Of a stretch of 64,000 nucleotides of DNA, positions 26,887 through 36,957 are shown piece by piece. Within the stretch, counting starts at the first letter, position 1. Each line of letters begins with the position of its first letter. The stretch is taken from positions 1-64,000 of the forward strand of contig JAFDFZ010000003.1 in NCBI GenBank assembly GCA_019309565.1, given 5' to 3'. Both the position numbers and the translations under genes were made by a program. This DNA is from Deltaproteobacteria bacterium. Its GTDB lineage: Bacteria > Desulfobacterota > Desulfobacteria > Desulfobacterales > SURF-15. The notes beneath the pieces were generated by a model that had not been told where the DNA came from, did not search any database, and was given only the letters and a program-made list of their open reading frames with translations.

Positions 26887-27737
26887 CTGACCTCCACGCC
26901 GAAAAAATCACGAAGGCCGTCTCCTATCAGATTGAAACTCAATACAATGATAAAGATCGTAAGCCCTGGGAACAACGATGGCCACCAGACCGAAGGCAAA
27001 TAGTGTCTTGCGTGAGCCACCATGATGCCAAGCTCGGGGGTTGGGGGCGAAGCGCCCACCCCCAGAAAACTTATAGCCGTTCCCACAAGAATCGCATACC
27101 CGGCATCCAGGGTGGCCTTTACAATGATCGGGGAAAGCATGTTCGGAAGAATTTCAATGAACATAAGATGTAAATGAGAGGCTCCAAGAGAAAGGCTGGC
27201 TGTAACATAAGGTTCCTGTTTGATCGAAAGGGCTTCCCCATATGCCAGCCGGCAAAAACCTCTCCACCAGATAAAAGCTATTGCAAGAATACTGTTCTGA
27301 AGACTTCTCCCGAGCACCCCGCTTACCACCAATGCGAATACGATCGGGGGTATGGCAGAGAATACGTCTGTAATCCTCATGATAATCTGTTCAACCCATC
27401 CTCTGAAATAGGCTGCAGTAATTCCAAGGAAAACACCGATGGGAATCGAGATAGCCAGAACGATACCAGCAAGAGAAAGCGAAATCCTTGTCCCGAAAAT
27501 CGTACGGCTTAAGACGTCCCGGCCGACTCCGTCGGTACCAAAAGGGTGTTTTAAGCTTGGGGGAAGGTGTTTGTCTTTGAAATGCACAACGAGGCCGGCA
27601 TCTTCTGGATACGGTGCTATGGCCGGTGCAAATATTGCAGCCGTAAGCAAGATAAGAAACATTATCAATCCTATAACAGCGGTTCGGTTATAGGAAAATT
27701 TAATACAACCTCTGATGAAGCTTCCCTTTTGTTGCAT
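26883..27737 (-). CDS. Peptide ABC transporter permease (DppC type, second system)
   Basis: 284 residues with about six spans. It carries the loop HPFGTDGVGRDVLSRTIFGT, the coupling motif ASLSLGASHLHLMFIEILPN, and the C-terminus LIGDGLRDFFG. It overlaps the OppD-type gene by 4 bases and follows the DppB-type gene by 9 bases. Confidence 0.93.
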   Translation of the reverse strand: MQQKGSFIRGCIKFSYNRTAVIGLIMFLILLTAAIFAPAIAPYPEDAGLVVHFKDKHLPPSLKHPFGTDGVGRDVLSRTIFGTRISLSLAGIVLAISIPIGVFLGITAAYFRGWVEQIIMRITDVFSAIPPIVFALVVSGVLGRSLQNSILAIAFIWWRGFCRLAYGEALSIKQEPYVTASLSLGASHLHLMFIEILPNMLSPIIVKATLDAGYAILVGTAISFLGVGASPPTPELGIMVAHARHYLPSVWWPSLFPGLTIFIIVLSFNLIGDGLRDFFGVEVR

Positions 27738-27746
27738 AGGCTGGGA

Positions 27747-28751
27747 TTACCTTTCCAGTCTGATTCTTGGATCAAGAACGGCATAAAGCGCATCGACGAT
27801 AATATTTATGATGACAAAAGAGGCTCCCACCACAAGCGCCACCCCCACGACACCATTGAAATCATTGTTGATAATGGAATCTGCACCAAAACGGGCGATG
27901 CCCGGCCAGGCAAAAACGGTTTCCACCACAAAAGCGCTGCCGATCATAAGCGGTATCAGGAACCCTATCATGGTAAGAGCGGATGAGAAAGCATTCTTGA
28001 GTACGTATTTGTAATGGATGAGGATTTCGGGTATCCCGCTTGCCTTGCTCATCAAGGCGTAATCTTTATGCAGCTCATCTATCATGCTTGCCCTTACCAG
28101 CCGTGTGACATTGGCAAGGGGGCTGAGTGAGAGCACAAAAGCCGGGCCTATTATGTGTGCAGCACTGTCTGCAAATGCTCGAAAGTTGAGTGTTACAATA
28201 CTGTCAAACAGGTATAGACCCGTTATGTGGATGGGAGGAGATCCCGTTATCCTGCCTGTCAACGGCAGCAGGTTCAGAAAAAAGCCAAAAGCTAACTGAA
28301 ACAACAGGCAGACCCAGAATTGGGGGAGAGAAACACCGGAAAGAGCCAGTATTCGCCCAAGATAATCTATTAAACCGTTTCGATGGGTTGCGGCAGCAAC
28401 TCCCAGTGGTATGGCCACAACAACCGCTATGAAGACGGCAACCAGCACAAGTTCAACTGTAGCCGGAAGTTTGTCTGCAATGATGTCCGATACATCCCTG
28501 CGCTCCACCAGGGACATCCCCAGCTCACCCTTGAAACAGATGCTCTCTATATATTTGATATATTGAATGTGTATAGGGCGATCGAGCCCCATTTGGTGCT
28601 TCAACAGTTCGACCTGATCCTCTGTGGCCATCGGCCCCAGAACCAGCCGCAGTGGGTCCCCGGGCATCACCCGGACCAGAAAGAACATTAAAATAGACAA
28701 CCCGATAAGAACGAAAACACCGTAAAATAATCTCTTGATCAGATATTTCAT
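27747..28751 (-). CDS. Peptide ABC transporter permease (DppB type, second system)
   Basis: 334 residues, slightly long for DppB because of an extra loop (about residues 160-195). It begins MKYLIKRLFYGVFVLIGLSI, has the coupling helix LVRASMIDELHKDYALMSKA, and ends LYAVLDPRIR, all family hallmarks. A repeat element separates it from the solute-binding protein gene upstream. Confidence 0.93.
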   Translation of the reverse strand: MKYLIKRLFYGVFVLIGLSILMFFLVRVMPGDPLRLVLGPMATEDQVELLKHQMGLDRPIHIQYIKYIESICFKGELGMSLVERRDVSDIIADKLPATVELVLVAVFIAVVVAIPLGVAAATHRNGLIDYLGRILALSGVSLPQFWVCLLFQLAFGFFLNLLPLTGRITGSPPIHITGLYLFDSIVTLNFRAFADSAAHIIGPAFVLSLSPLANVTRLVRASMIDELHKDYALMSKASGIPEILIHYKYVLKNAFSSALTMIGFLIPLMIGSAFVVETVFAWPGIARFGADSIINNDFNGVVGVALVVGASFVIINIIVDALYAVLDPRIRLER

Positions 28752-28812
28752 GGCTTCTATTGGATATCAAAAACCGGTTCTATAATTTGCATCCGGGCTG
28801 ATATGAATTTTA

Positions 28813-28909
28813 CCCCGTAGTTGCGTAAATCACATAGCAAAATGGCCTGCATGCATTATTTATAAGTATCTAACGACTGCACTCCTTGGGTGGTTTTGCA
28901 ACAACGGGG
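28813..28909 (-). repeat. Short inverted-repeat element, copy C (97 bp)
   Basis: On the plus strand it begins CCCCGTAGTTGCGTAAATC and ends TTTTGCAACAACGGGG, so it is inverted relative to copies A and B and lacks about 95 internal bases. Flanks are TTTA on both sides (28809-28812 and 28910-28913). It lies between the solute-binding and permease genes of the second peptide importer, in the same transcriptional unit. Confidence 0.8.
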
Positions 28910-28977
28910 TTTATGCTGCCTGCGGTAAAAAACCGCAGGCAACTTCCCGGTGCTATCTGACCTCCACTTTTTCAGAA

Positions 28978-30645
28978 TTATCGTGTTCCATGGTTTTGCT
29001 TGTAGTACTTATCTGAAACATCCATCCAGTAAGTATCGAACCTAAGCTGATAATAAAAAGCACCTGCAGGCATCTTATAACCTTTCACATATCGCCAAAT
29101 AGGTTGGGCCAGTAAAGTGTTGTGCAGGAACAGGCATGGAGAATCCTCTACAATGAGCTCTTGTGCCATTTTATAATATTTGTATTGCTCCTCAAGGGAG
29201 GCTGCAGCTTTCGCCTTTTCAATATACTCTGTAACCTTTGGGTTTTCATAGTAGATGCCTCCTGGAGGATATGCCGTACCCCATCCCTCCGGAGTATAGA
29301 AAAGCAGAAAAGGTTGAGGGTGCGGTACGGTGCCGGATTGATAGAAAATGACGATATGAAAGGCGGTTTCCGACTTTGCCTGATGCTGGCAGATATCGGC
29401 CCACCTGAGATCCCTGACTTTTACCTTAAGACCTATCTCACTAAAATTTGCAGCAGCCAGAAGCCCGATGTTGTGGAATCTTTCTGATCCGGCTACAGCA
29501 GCCAGTTCCATTTCGAATTTTGCAAGCTCCTGCTTCGAATATTTGGACTTTGCAAGCAACTGCTTGGCCTTCTCAAGGTCTCTGGTATAGGTTAAAAGTT
29601 TATCATTATGGCCCGGTATGCCGATAGGAACGGGACCCTGAGACCGCTTGCCTCCAACCAGAATATCATTGATCACCACATCGTAGTCAAATGCATAGGC
29701 CATGGCCTTTCTTACATATTTGCAGTCAAGAGGCGGTTTTTTGTTGTTTAGAATAAGAAACCATGACGTGTCGATGCGATCGTAGTAGACATTTATACCT
29801 TCAAACTTGTCAAGCTCCCGCATTGTTTTGGGTGGCAGAGTCCAGTCTGAAAGGTCTATCTCTCCCTTTCTTAGCTTTGTGGCAATGGTGACAAGCTCTG
29901 GCGTGATATAAATTATGACCCGATCAATAGAGTTTTCTTTCCACTGCCTGAGTGAATAATCCTTGAATTTCTCAAGCACCACACGGTCTCCATGTAACCG
30001 CTTAACCACCCTGTATGGGCCTGAACCAGCATCATGGGTATCCAGCCACTTCACCCCGTAGTCGCCGAACTCTCCGTACTTTCCCGGTTGCTTGTTTTCA
30101 AGCACCTGTTTTTTATTTAAGATTTTAAAAACAAAAAGGGTGGCCATAAAGGAAGGATCTGGTTTCTCAAGATGGAATGCTACCGTATATTTATCTATGA
30201 CTTCAGTGGTTTGAGGCTTTATGCTTTTGAAACGCGCCGCAATGGGACCGCCCAGTGTTTGTTGCCGATCCATTGAAAAGGCCACGTCCTCTGCTGTTAC
30301 TTCTGAACCGTCATGAAACTTTACTCCCTTCCTTAGATAAAAGGTATAAGTCTTCGCATCGGCCGATATTTTCCATGACTCTGCAATCCAGGGTTTGCAG
30401 AGTTTATCCGGAGCGGGATCGGGATACACCAGCGTATCATACACATTGGTTGCAACCGTATATTCCCAGTTGTTGCTTTGGTTCACCGGATCCAGTGAAG
30501 GGATGTGCATCATCCATCCGATGCGCAACTCAATAGGACCCCCACCCGCTATGGCAGGGCCTGCATAAAAAGCCGATAAAATCAATAATAGAAAACTGAT
30601 TGTGACAAACGGGCTTACCAGAATGAAATTCTTTTTCTTAACCAT
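28978..30645 (-). CDS. Extracellular solute-binding protein, family 5 (second peptide importer)
   Basis: About 555 residues. The start MVKKKNFILVSPFVTISFLL has GGAGG seven bases upstream and gives a signal peptide ending near PAIAGGGP; a longer frame from 30684 lacks a ribosome site. Family-5 motifs include DTLVYPDPAPDKLCKPWIAE, FYLRKGVKFHDGSEVTAEDV and CKYVRKAMAYAFDYDVVI. It is encoded between the AOR gene and the permeases. The ligand is unknown; peptides or amino-acid derivatives fit the peptidase and aminotransferase of the operon. Confidence 0.92.
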   Translation of the reverse strand: MVKKKNFILVSPFVTISFLLLILSAFYAGPAIAGGGPIELRIGWMMHIPSLDPVNQSNNWEYTVATNVYDTLVYPDPAPDKLCKPWIAESWKISADAKTYTFYLRKGVKFHDGSEVTAEDVAFSMDRQQTLGGPIAARFKSIKPQTTEVIDKYTVAFHLEKPDPSFMATLFVFKILNKKQVLENKQPGKYGEFGDYGVKWLDTHDAGSGPYRVVKRLHGDRVVLEKFKDYSLRQWKENSIDRVIIYITPELVTIATKLRKGEIDLSDWTLPPKTMRELDKFEGINVYYDRIDTSWFLILNNKKPPLDCKYVRKAMAYAFDYDVVINDILVGGKRSQGPVPIGIPGHNDKLLTYTRDLEKAKQLLAKSKYSKQELAKFEMELAAVAGSERFHNIGLLAAANFSEIGLKVKVRDLRWADICQHQAKSETAFHIVIFYQSGTVPHPQPFLLFYTPEGWGTAYPPGGIYYENPKVTEYIEKAKAAASLEEQYKYYKMAQELIVEDSPCLFLHNTLLAQPIWRYVKGYKMPAGAFYYQLRFDTYWMDVSDKYYKQNHGTR

Positions 30646-30731
30646 GATTTCTACCTCCTTTTTGGTTGGACATATTTTGGCCATTTGTATCTTGCCAAAT
30701 AACTGGAAACAGCTGTTTTACCTCCTTTCAT

Positions 30732-32663
30732 TCAATGACCGGTGGTAATCAGTTTCCCCGCTCTGTTCAGCATATCCTCAACTTCCGGTAAGTTAAGGAG
30801 ATCAAGAGATTCTTTTGTGCACCAGCCGGTCTCCTTATCCCAGTTGTGTATTGTATAGTACTCATCCAGCATTTTATCCCAGTCCTCTTTCTTAAGTCGT
30901 TCTCCTTTGAAGGGACCAGACTTGATGGGCTCCTGCATCAAACGAGCAGGCGGATAATCGTCCTTTCTGGAAAACCCTGCGTGAATCATATTGAAGACCT
31001 TGCCCAGAGTGTGGATCCTTTCCCCGATTTCCATTATGTTTTCAGGTAAATCCCCAGAGCCGAGGGCAGCGTGGAGAAGCCGTGTGTAATCCTCGGGGCC
31101 GGGCAGAGAAGGATCCGCCCAATTGCTGGCAAGAAAACAGATTCCAAGGCTGTCGAGCACCGAGTGAAATTGCTCGTAATAAAGAACTATTTTAGCCTTG
31201 CCGTCATATACTGAAGGATCGCTGGCTTCGGGAACCCCCCAGAGTTTATTACCCATTTCCGCAGAGATGCCCTTCAGATCACTGAGTGGAGCACCTCTTG
31301 TATGACTGCCCCCTCTTTCGGAGACCACAACCCCTAATGCCCAGGCCTTTGGCCTCCGAATGGCCTCCATCAATTCCTGGCCTTTAACGTGGATGCAAAA
31401 TCGTTCACTTTGCCTTCCCACAATGCCAGAGGCCACCTTACATCCTTTGGAAAGAAGATCGCCTATGCCTTCTCTGTATGCGATTTTTTTTACAAGCCCA
31501 GCGACCGCTCTGTGGTTCCCCCAGGTGAGATCAAGCCCGTCGGTGTCAGACCTTGAAAGAAGGCCTCTTTCATAACATTCCATTGCCCAGGCTATCACAC
31601 CTGCAGTGTTATCCATATCCAGACCGTATTGATCGCATAGGGCCTGCAGGTTTACTATTGACGCAGGTTCATATATCCCGAGTCTTGGGCCGAAATCGCT
31701 GATGGCGTTGGCCTCCAATTTTCTGGCTCTCGTGCCTGTATAAATACCCGAAGGTACAACATACATTCTACCGCAATTGATGGGGCAGTTAAAGCAGCAC
31801 GGATATTTTTCGCGTTCATATACTTTCTTGAACAGCTCGTGATGGAGTTTCCGCGCCTGCTCGGCTGCAACAAATTCATCCTGGTAATTTCTTACAGCTC
31901 TTGTGGGAACGCTTGCTTTAATCGTGCCGTATTGCCTTGTTCTTTCAAGTACGGGTGAGCGATTTATTTTCCCTAATATTTCCTCTGCCACCCTTGAAAA
32001 GGCTCTTTCATCATAAACAGCAACCTGTCCGCTGCCCTTAACAGAGATTGCTTTCAGGTTCTTTGAACCCATTACAGCTCCAAGGCCACATCGGCCGACC
32101 ACCCTTGCAGGGCTTGCCACGATGCAAGAAAGATTCACCAGGTTCTCTCCTGCCGGCCCTATGGTCGCAGTCTGAATTCCGGCATCTTTCAATTCCCTTC
32201 TTATGCCCGCCTCGGTCTCCCAGGTGTTTTTCCCCCACAGAAAAGAGGCATCTCTTAGAGCGATATGGTCATCTTTGATCCATATATAAGACGGCTTTGC
32301 AGCCTTTCCGGTAATAACCACAGCCTCGTATCCCGCGAAGCGAAGTTCGGGCGCAAAGAATCCTCCTGCGCTTCCTGATCCTATCCCGCCTGTAAGAGGA
32401 CTTTTTCCAGCTACATTGAGCCTGCTGTTTGCGGGTGCTTGGGTTCCGGAAAGAGTTCCTGCGGCAAATGATATAATACTTTCCGGATCAAAGGGAGATG
32501 TATCGGCCTTCATTTCTTTTAGCAGCAGCCAGTGGTTTAATCCTCTGCCTCCAAGAAACCGGCTTGTGTACACATCGGCTGGTTCTGTTCTGATTTCCCC
32601 TGTGGATAGGTTTATCTTCAAAATTTTTCCATTGGTGCAATCTCTTATCACATCTGTCTCCAT
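30732..32663 (-). CDS. Aldehyde ferredoxin oxidoreductase family protein (tungsten-type)
   Basis: 643 residues, normal for AOR. The N-terminal domain has FLGGRGLNHWLLLKEM and TGGIGSGSAGGFF, pterin-binding regions. The 4Fe-4S cluster ligands are CCFNCPINCG near residue 290 with the distal Cys in LGICFLASNW. Enzymes of this family oxidise aldehydes to acids with ferredoxin, using a tungstopterin. In an operon with an aminotransferase and peptide uptake, a natural role is oxidising aldehydes derived from amino-acid 2-oxoacids. Substrate specificity cannot be read from the sequence. Confidence 0.92.
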   Translation of the reverse strand: METDVIRDCTNGKILKINLSTGEIRTEPADVYTSRFLGGRGLNHWLLLKEMKADTSPFDPESIISFAAGTLSGTQAPANSRLNVAGKSPLTGGIGSGSAGGFFAPELRFAGYEAVVITGKAAKPSYIWIKDDHIALRDASFLWGKNTWETEAGIRRELKDAGIQTATIGPAGENLVNLSCIVASPARVVGRCGLGAVMGSKNLKAISVKGSGQVAVYDERAFSRVAEEILGKINRSPVLERTRQYGTIKASVPTRAVRNYQDEFVAAEQARKLHHELFKKVYEREKYPCCFNCPINCGRMYVVPSGIYTGTRARKLEANAISDFGPRLGIYEPASIVNLQALCDQYGLDMDNTAGVIAWAMECYERGLLSRSDTDGLDLTWGNHRAVAGLVKKIAYREGIGDLLSKGCKVASGIVGRQSERFCIHVKGQELMEAIRRPKAWALGVVVSERGGSHTRGAPLSDLKGISAEMGNKLWGVPEASDPSVYDGKAKIVLYYEQFHSVLDSLGICFLASNWADPSLPGPEDYTRLLHAALGSGDLPENIMEIGERIHTLGKVFNMIHAGFSRKDDYPPARLMQEPIKSGPFKGERLKKEDWDKMLDEYYTIHNWDKETGWCTKESLDLLNLPEVEDMLNRAGKLITTGH

Positions 32664-32752
32664 TTATTACTTCTTCCTTCTGTGAGCGCAGCTGATATTC
32701 TCCTCCATATAAAACAACCTGAATAATAGAAAGTTTGAAAAATAAAGGCAAG

Positions 32753-33457
32753 CTAACCGTTCTTATCTTTTGGAAACGGGTATGCCAGGGGACTGTGGGT
32801 TAGCTTCATTTTCACAACGCTCTCTGCCATTGAAACAGCAGCCAGCGCCGGATCAATTATCGGTACATGGATTCGTTTGTTTAATTCGCCGGTAACCCCA
32901 AAAAGAGCCATGCATCCTAATATTATAGCATCGGCACCATCTTCTGAAACCGCCTTCTGGCATTCCTCTTCAAGTATCAAAATGGTTTTCGGCAGGTCTT
33001 TTCTTACATCAAGAACCGCCATCTTCAATTGCCGGATTGAAGCGAGTTTTTCTCTTAATCCAATTGCCCGGAGCCTGGATTCGATAAGCCGGGGGTTAGT
33101 TGCCGGAGTGATGATTGAAAATTTAAATCCCAATACGGTGGCAATAGCACAGGAAGACTGAAAGGGACCTATTACAGGTATTGGTGATCTTTCTCTTGCC
33201 GCAACCACACCTGGATCGCCTCCGCACCATGGAATAAAGGCGTCGAATCCCTGATCGTTTAACTTCATGATGGTTTTTACGATTTCGACACTACCCTGTT
33301 CATGTTCAAACTCCGATTCTATGCTAAGAGGTCCTTGTTCATTCTTAACCATAACAATCTGCGTATCACAAGAGGAGAACCGGTCTAGAAAAACTCTTCT
33401 CTCTTCGATCTGCTCCTCATTCATGCCTACATTGGGAATTATTATTCCAAGCTTCAC
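32753..33457 (-). CDS. Aspartate/glutamate/hydantoin racemase family protein
   Basis: About 234 residues. The start is GTG at 33457, six bases after GGGAGGAAA; the longer upstream frame has no ribosome site. The two catalytic Cys positions of the family appear as FIPWCGGDPGV and IILGCMALFG. Relatives racemise Asp, Glu, hydantoins or allantoin, or act as maleate isomerase/decarboxylase. Set between the aminotransferase (58 bases) and AOR genes, it could convert D-amino acids or hydantoin-like compounds for the aminotransferase. Confidence 0.85.
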   Translation of the reverse strand: MKLGIIIPNVGMNEEQIEERRVFLDRFSSCDTQIVMVKNEQGPLSIESEFEHEQGSVEIVKTIMKLNDQGFDAFIPWCGGDPGVVAARERSPIPVIGPFQSSCAIATVLGFKFSIITPATNPRLIESRLRAIGLREKLASIRQLKMAVLDVRKDLPKTILILEEECQKAVSEDGADAIILGCMALFGVTGELNKRIHVPIIDPALAAVSMAESVVKMKLTHSPLAYPFPKDKNG

Positions 33458-33515
33458 GGCTTTCCTCCCTTGTATTGTCCACGGTTGCCTGCCGCACTCC
33501 AGCAAAGAGACGTTT

Positions 33516-34832
33516 CTATGATTTTTGATTCAGTTTTCTAAGCCCTTCTTCCAGTATATCAAATCCGCACTTCAGTTGCTCATCTGTAATTACAAGCGGC
33601 ATCAAGGTTCGAATAACATTTCCGTAAGTGCCGCAGGAGAGCAGAATCAGGCCTTGCTCGAAACAGAACTGAACCAGTTTTTTTGCAGCGTCTGTTGCCG
33701 GCTTCTTAGACTGGCGATCCTCTACCAGCTCCATTGCCATCATCGGGCCTTTTCCGCGGACATCACCGATAATTTCATAGTTTCTAAAAAGAGCATTAAA
33801 ACGATCTGCAATCTTCTCTCCTAAAATAACAGCCTGTTTCATCACATCATCCTGGATAAGTATTTCCAGAACCGCAAGCGCCGCCGCGCACGAAATGGGG
33901 TTGCCTGCAAACGTACCCCCCAGCCCCCCCACATGGACGATTTCCATCATGTCTTTTCGGGCTGTAACCGCAGCTAAAGGCATACCGCCTGCAAGGCTTT
34001 TCGCCAGGATAATGATGTCCGGCTCGATTCCCCAATGTTCGATGGCAAAAAACTTACCCGTCCGACCCACTCCGGTTTGAACTTCGTCTATAATAAGAAT
34101 GATATCATATTTCTGACAGATCCTCTTAAGCTTTATAAAATATTCCGGCGGTGGTGTTATAAACCCTCCTTCCCCCTGAATCGGCTCGGCTATGACAGCG
34201 GCCGTGGCTTCCGGCGCCACATGATCCAAAAAAAATTCTTCAAGATATTCCGCGCAGAAAACGTTGCACTGAGGATATCTCAGGCCAAAGGTACAGCGGT
34301 AACAGTACGCAAAGGGGATACGATAGACTTCCGGTGCAAAGGGCTCAAAACCGAGTTTGTATGGTTTAATTTTACTGGTAAGTGTCATTGCCATGTAAGT
34401 ACGTCCGTGAAAAGCATTATGAAAACAGATGATTGCGGGTCTCTTCTTGACGTATCGGGCAAGTTTGACTGCGTTTTCCACCGCCTCCGCCCCGCTGTTT
34501 GTAAACATGGTCATCCTGGGAAAATCGCCTGGCGCCAACCCGTTCAGTTTTTCCGCCAGATTCACGTAGCTATCGTACATGGCCACATGAAAACAGGTGT
34601 GGATAAATCTTCCTGCCTGCTCTTTGATGGCGGCAACCACCTTCGGGTGACAGTGCCCAACATTGTTTACACCGATCCCACCAGCAAAGTCGATCAGCTC
34701 CCTTCCCCCCACATCGACCATAACCGCACCTCTGGCGCTTTGAATGAAGGCTGTGGTCACATTGAAAGGGGCTTGTGGTATGTGCGTCTTCCGATTCTTA
34801 AAAAGAGTCTCAGATGCGATAGACATTTCCAT
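33516..34832 (-). CDS. Class III aminotransferase (4-aminobutyrate/ornithine type)
   Basis: 438 residues, PLP fold type I. Seen are TNSGAEAVENAVKLAR (phosphate loop), FHNAFHGRT, IIDEVQTGVGRTGKFF and the PLP lysine in IILAKSLAGGMPL. It resembles GabT more than ArgD. It is the first gene of the minus-strand operon, downstream of a sigma-54 promoter and divergent from an enhancer-binding regulator. The start at 34832 has AAGGAG close by; ATG at 34826 is possible. The reaction would give an aldehyde or oxoacid, consistent with AOR in the same operon. Confidence 0.9.
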   Translation of the reverse strand: MEMSIASETLFKNRKTHIPQAPFNVTTAFIQSARGAVMVDVGGRELIDFAGGIGVNNVGHCHPKVVAAIKEQAGRFIHTCFHVAMYDSYVNLAEKLNGLAPGDFPRMTMFTNSGAEAVENAVKLARYVKKRPAIICFHNAFHGRTYMAMTLTSKIKPYKLGFEPFAPEVYRIPFAYCYRCTFGLRYPQCNVFCAEYLEEFFLDHVAPEATAAVIAEPIQGEGGFITPPPEYFIKLKRICQKYDIILIIDEVQTGVGRTGKFFAIEHWGIEPDIIILAKSLAGGMPLAAVTARKDMMEIVHVGGLGGTFAGNPISCAAALAVLEILIQDDVMKQAVILGEKIADRFNALFRNYEIIGDVRGKGPMMAMELVEDRQSKKPATDAAKKLVQFCFEQGLILLSCGTYGNVIRTLMPLVITDEQLKCGFDILEEGLRKLNQKS

Positions 34833-34885
34833 TTTCTCCTTGTTTTAAAGTTGTTCGGGAAAAGCCTGTGCAAAATGAATTGTTA

Positions 34886-34901
34886 CGCAAGCTTTATACC
34901 A
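34886..34901 (-). promoter_or_regulatory. Sigma-54 (-24/-12) promoter of the aminotransferase operon
   Basis: Minus strand TGGTAT, five bases, TTGCG, with correct GG/GC spacing, 54 bases before the aminotransferase start. The adjacent divergent gene encodes a sigma-54 activator. Confidence 0.65.
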
Positions 34902-35005
34902 TATGAATTTTATCTGGAACCTATCAATTTTTTCTATTATGTCAATGTGTTGCGAGATCATACTCATAAACTGCAAAATATTTTTCAAAACAGCCTATGT
35001 ATTCT

Positions 35006-35042
35006 TGCATAATTTATGAATATATGCATAAATAATTCATAT
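35006..35042. promoter_or_regulatory. Putative activator-binding repeats between aminotransferase and regulator genes
   Basis: TGCATA at 35006 and TATGCA at 35023 form an inverted repeat; an overlapping second dyad ATATGCAT, five bases, ATTCATAT runs to 35042. They lie about 105-140 bases upstream of the -24 element on the minus strand, the normal distance for enhancer sites of the adjacent regulator. Confidence 0.5.
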
Positions 35043-35151
35043 CCTGATTACGAAATATGAAAGTTTCTGCTTCCATTCTCTTATGTTGGCTTAATCAAAA
35101 GGCACGGCGATTAAGATCATAGAGGAATTTCTTTTACCACAGGAGGCCATC

Positions 35152-36933
35152 ATGTCCGCGCACGCTCGGCAGTTATCATCGGCTGATTTACAAACGCAAG
35201 CGCCTGCTGTCAGGCAGGCGTTTGCAGAGGAGGCTTTGAGATCAATAAAGGAGCTTCTTATTGCAGTGAACGTAAATGGAAAAATCCTCTTCTGTACCCG
35301 AAAAGCCAAGGAAAAGCTGAAAATTCGATCCGGAAGTCATCTAAAAAATACACTGCCGGAATTCTGGCCGAATGTACAATGCACCCTGAAAGACGGCTCT
35401 GCCAGATCTGATCTGCATTTTAAAAAACTGAATCGATCCTTTGTTGGTACAATCATTCCTGTTACAGATCAGCAGACATTGCTCGGCGCACTTTGTCTGT
35501 TTGAAGACAACTGGAAATCCACAGAAATTTCCCGCCAAATGCTTTCTGTCCCGGAGCTTAGCAGAGAATTTAATGAGATTTTTAACTCCTGTTCTGAAGG
35601 ATTATGGATCTGTGATGCCAAGGCCAATGTGATTTGGATCAATACGGCCTCAGAAAGGCTAAACAATATCCACAGAGATGATGTTGTGGGGCGGAATATG
35701 AAGGACTTGGTGAGGGAAGGATTTGTAGATCGTTCAGCCACACTTGAGGTTTTGAAAAAAAAATCAAAAGTGGACATGATCCAACAAACCAGAAATGGTT
35801 TAAAATTAATGATCACAGCCAAGCCTATTTTTGATGAAAAGGGCCGCCTGTTCCGTGTTGTAGTTACAGAGAGAGATATTACAGAGATCGAAAAATTACA
35901 TCAGGAATTAAAGGAACAAACAGCCATAAGGGATCAGTTTCGCACTCACATGTTAGAGATGCAAATGGCGAAGCTTGAATCTCGCCGCGTCATTGCACGA
36001 AGTCCCTGCTTCGTGAACACACTTAAACAGGCCATGAAGCTCAGCAAGGTAGACTCCACTGTCTTGATAGAAGGGGAGTCGGGTACCGGAAAAGGGTTGA
36101 TAGCAGAATTGATTCATAGATATTCTAACCGTGCGAGCCGCCCTATGATAAAGATAAACTGCGGTGCAATTCCAGAATCACTGGTAGAGTCCGAGTTGTT
36201 CGGATATGAAAAAGGAGCTTTTACCGGTGCACACAGAGAAGGAAAGCCTGGGTATTTTGAACTTGCCGATGGAGGGATTCTGCTTCTTGATGAAATCGTT
36301 GAACTGCCGATGTCCTCACAGGTAAAGTTACTTCGGTTTCTTGAGGACGGACACATCAGCCGTGTTGGAGCCACCGTTTCCCGAAAACTGGATATCCGCA
36401 TTCTGGCTACTTCAAACCGCAGCCTGGAATCTGCTGTAAATCAAGGGGAGTTCCGTCTCGACCTTTACTACCGTCTCAACGTGATTCCGATCCGTGTTCC
36501 CCCTCTCAGAGAAAGAAGAGATTGTATCTTACCGCTGGTTTATCATTACATACAACATTTTTGTAAAAAATATAATATTAATAGGCCATTACGATTCAGC
36601 CCGGATGCAACCGAAGCTCTGCTGGCTTACCCATTTCCAGGAAACGTGCGTGAGTTGATGAACCTGTGTGAACGAATGGTTGTTATGTACGAAGGAGACA
36701 GGGTCGACTTAAAAGATCTACCGAAAGAGTTTTTCTCTTATAAGAAGCTTCGGCCTTTGCCTTTTTCACTAGAACTTGAAAATCAACCTCTTCATAGAAT
36801 ATTGGAAGCCGTTGAAAAGCATGTTTTAAAAAACGCAATGGAAAAGTTCGGTACACAGGCCAGGGCATCAGAGGCCCTTAATGTAAATCAATCGACAATC
36901 GCAAGAAAGCTTAGAAAATACGGCATTAGTTAA
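35152..36933 (+). CDS. Sigma-54-dependent transcriptional activator with PAS domains
   Basis: 593 residues. Two PAS-like regions (about 25-115 and 135-250) precede an AAA+ domain with Walker A GESGTGKG (near residue 308), the sigma-54 contact loop GAFTGA (near 356) and GGILLLDEI. The C-terminal helix-turn-helix (SEALNVNQSTIARKLRKYGI) is TyrR/Fis-like. The intact GAFTGA loop means it should activate RpoN promoters. It is divergent from the aminotransferase operon, which has a -24/-12 promoter, so it probably controls that operon in response to a small molecule bound by a PAS domain. Confidence 0.92.
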   Translation: MSAHARQLSSADLQTQAPAVRQAFAEEALRSIKELLIAVNVNGKILFCTRKAKEKLKIRSGSHLKNTLPEFWPNVQCTLKDGSARSDLHFKKLNRSFVGTIIPVTDQQTLLGALCLFEDNWKSTEISRQMLSVPELSREFNEIFNSCSEGLWICDAKANVIWINTASERLNNIHRDDVVGRNMKDLVREGFVDRSATLEVLKKKSKVDMIQQTRNGLKLMITAKPIFDEKGRLFRVVVTERDITEIEKLHQELKEQTAIRDQFRTHMLEMQMAKLESRRVIARSPCFVNTLKQAMKLSKVDSTVLIEGESGTGKGLIAELIHRYSNRASRPMIKINCGAIPESLVESELFGYEKGAFTGAHREGKPGYFELADGGILLLDEIVELPMSSQVKLLRFLEDGHISRVGATVSRKLDIRILATSNRSLESAVNQGEFRLDLYYRLNVIPIRVPPLRERRDCILPLVYHYIQHFCKKYNINRPLRFSPDATEALLAYPFPGNVRELMNLCERMVVMYEGDRVDLKDLPKEFFSYKKLRPLPFSLELENQPLHRILEAVEKHVLKNAMEKFGTQARASEALNVNQSTIARKLRKYGIS

Positions 36934-36957
36934 TCTAGGGTGATAAAGGATAGAGCA

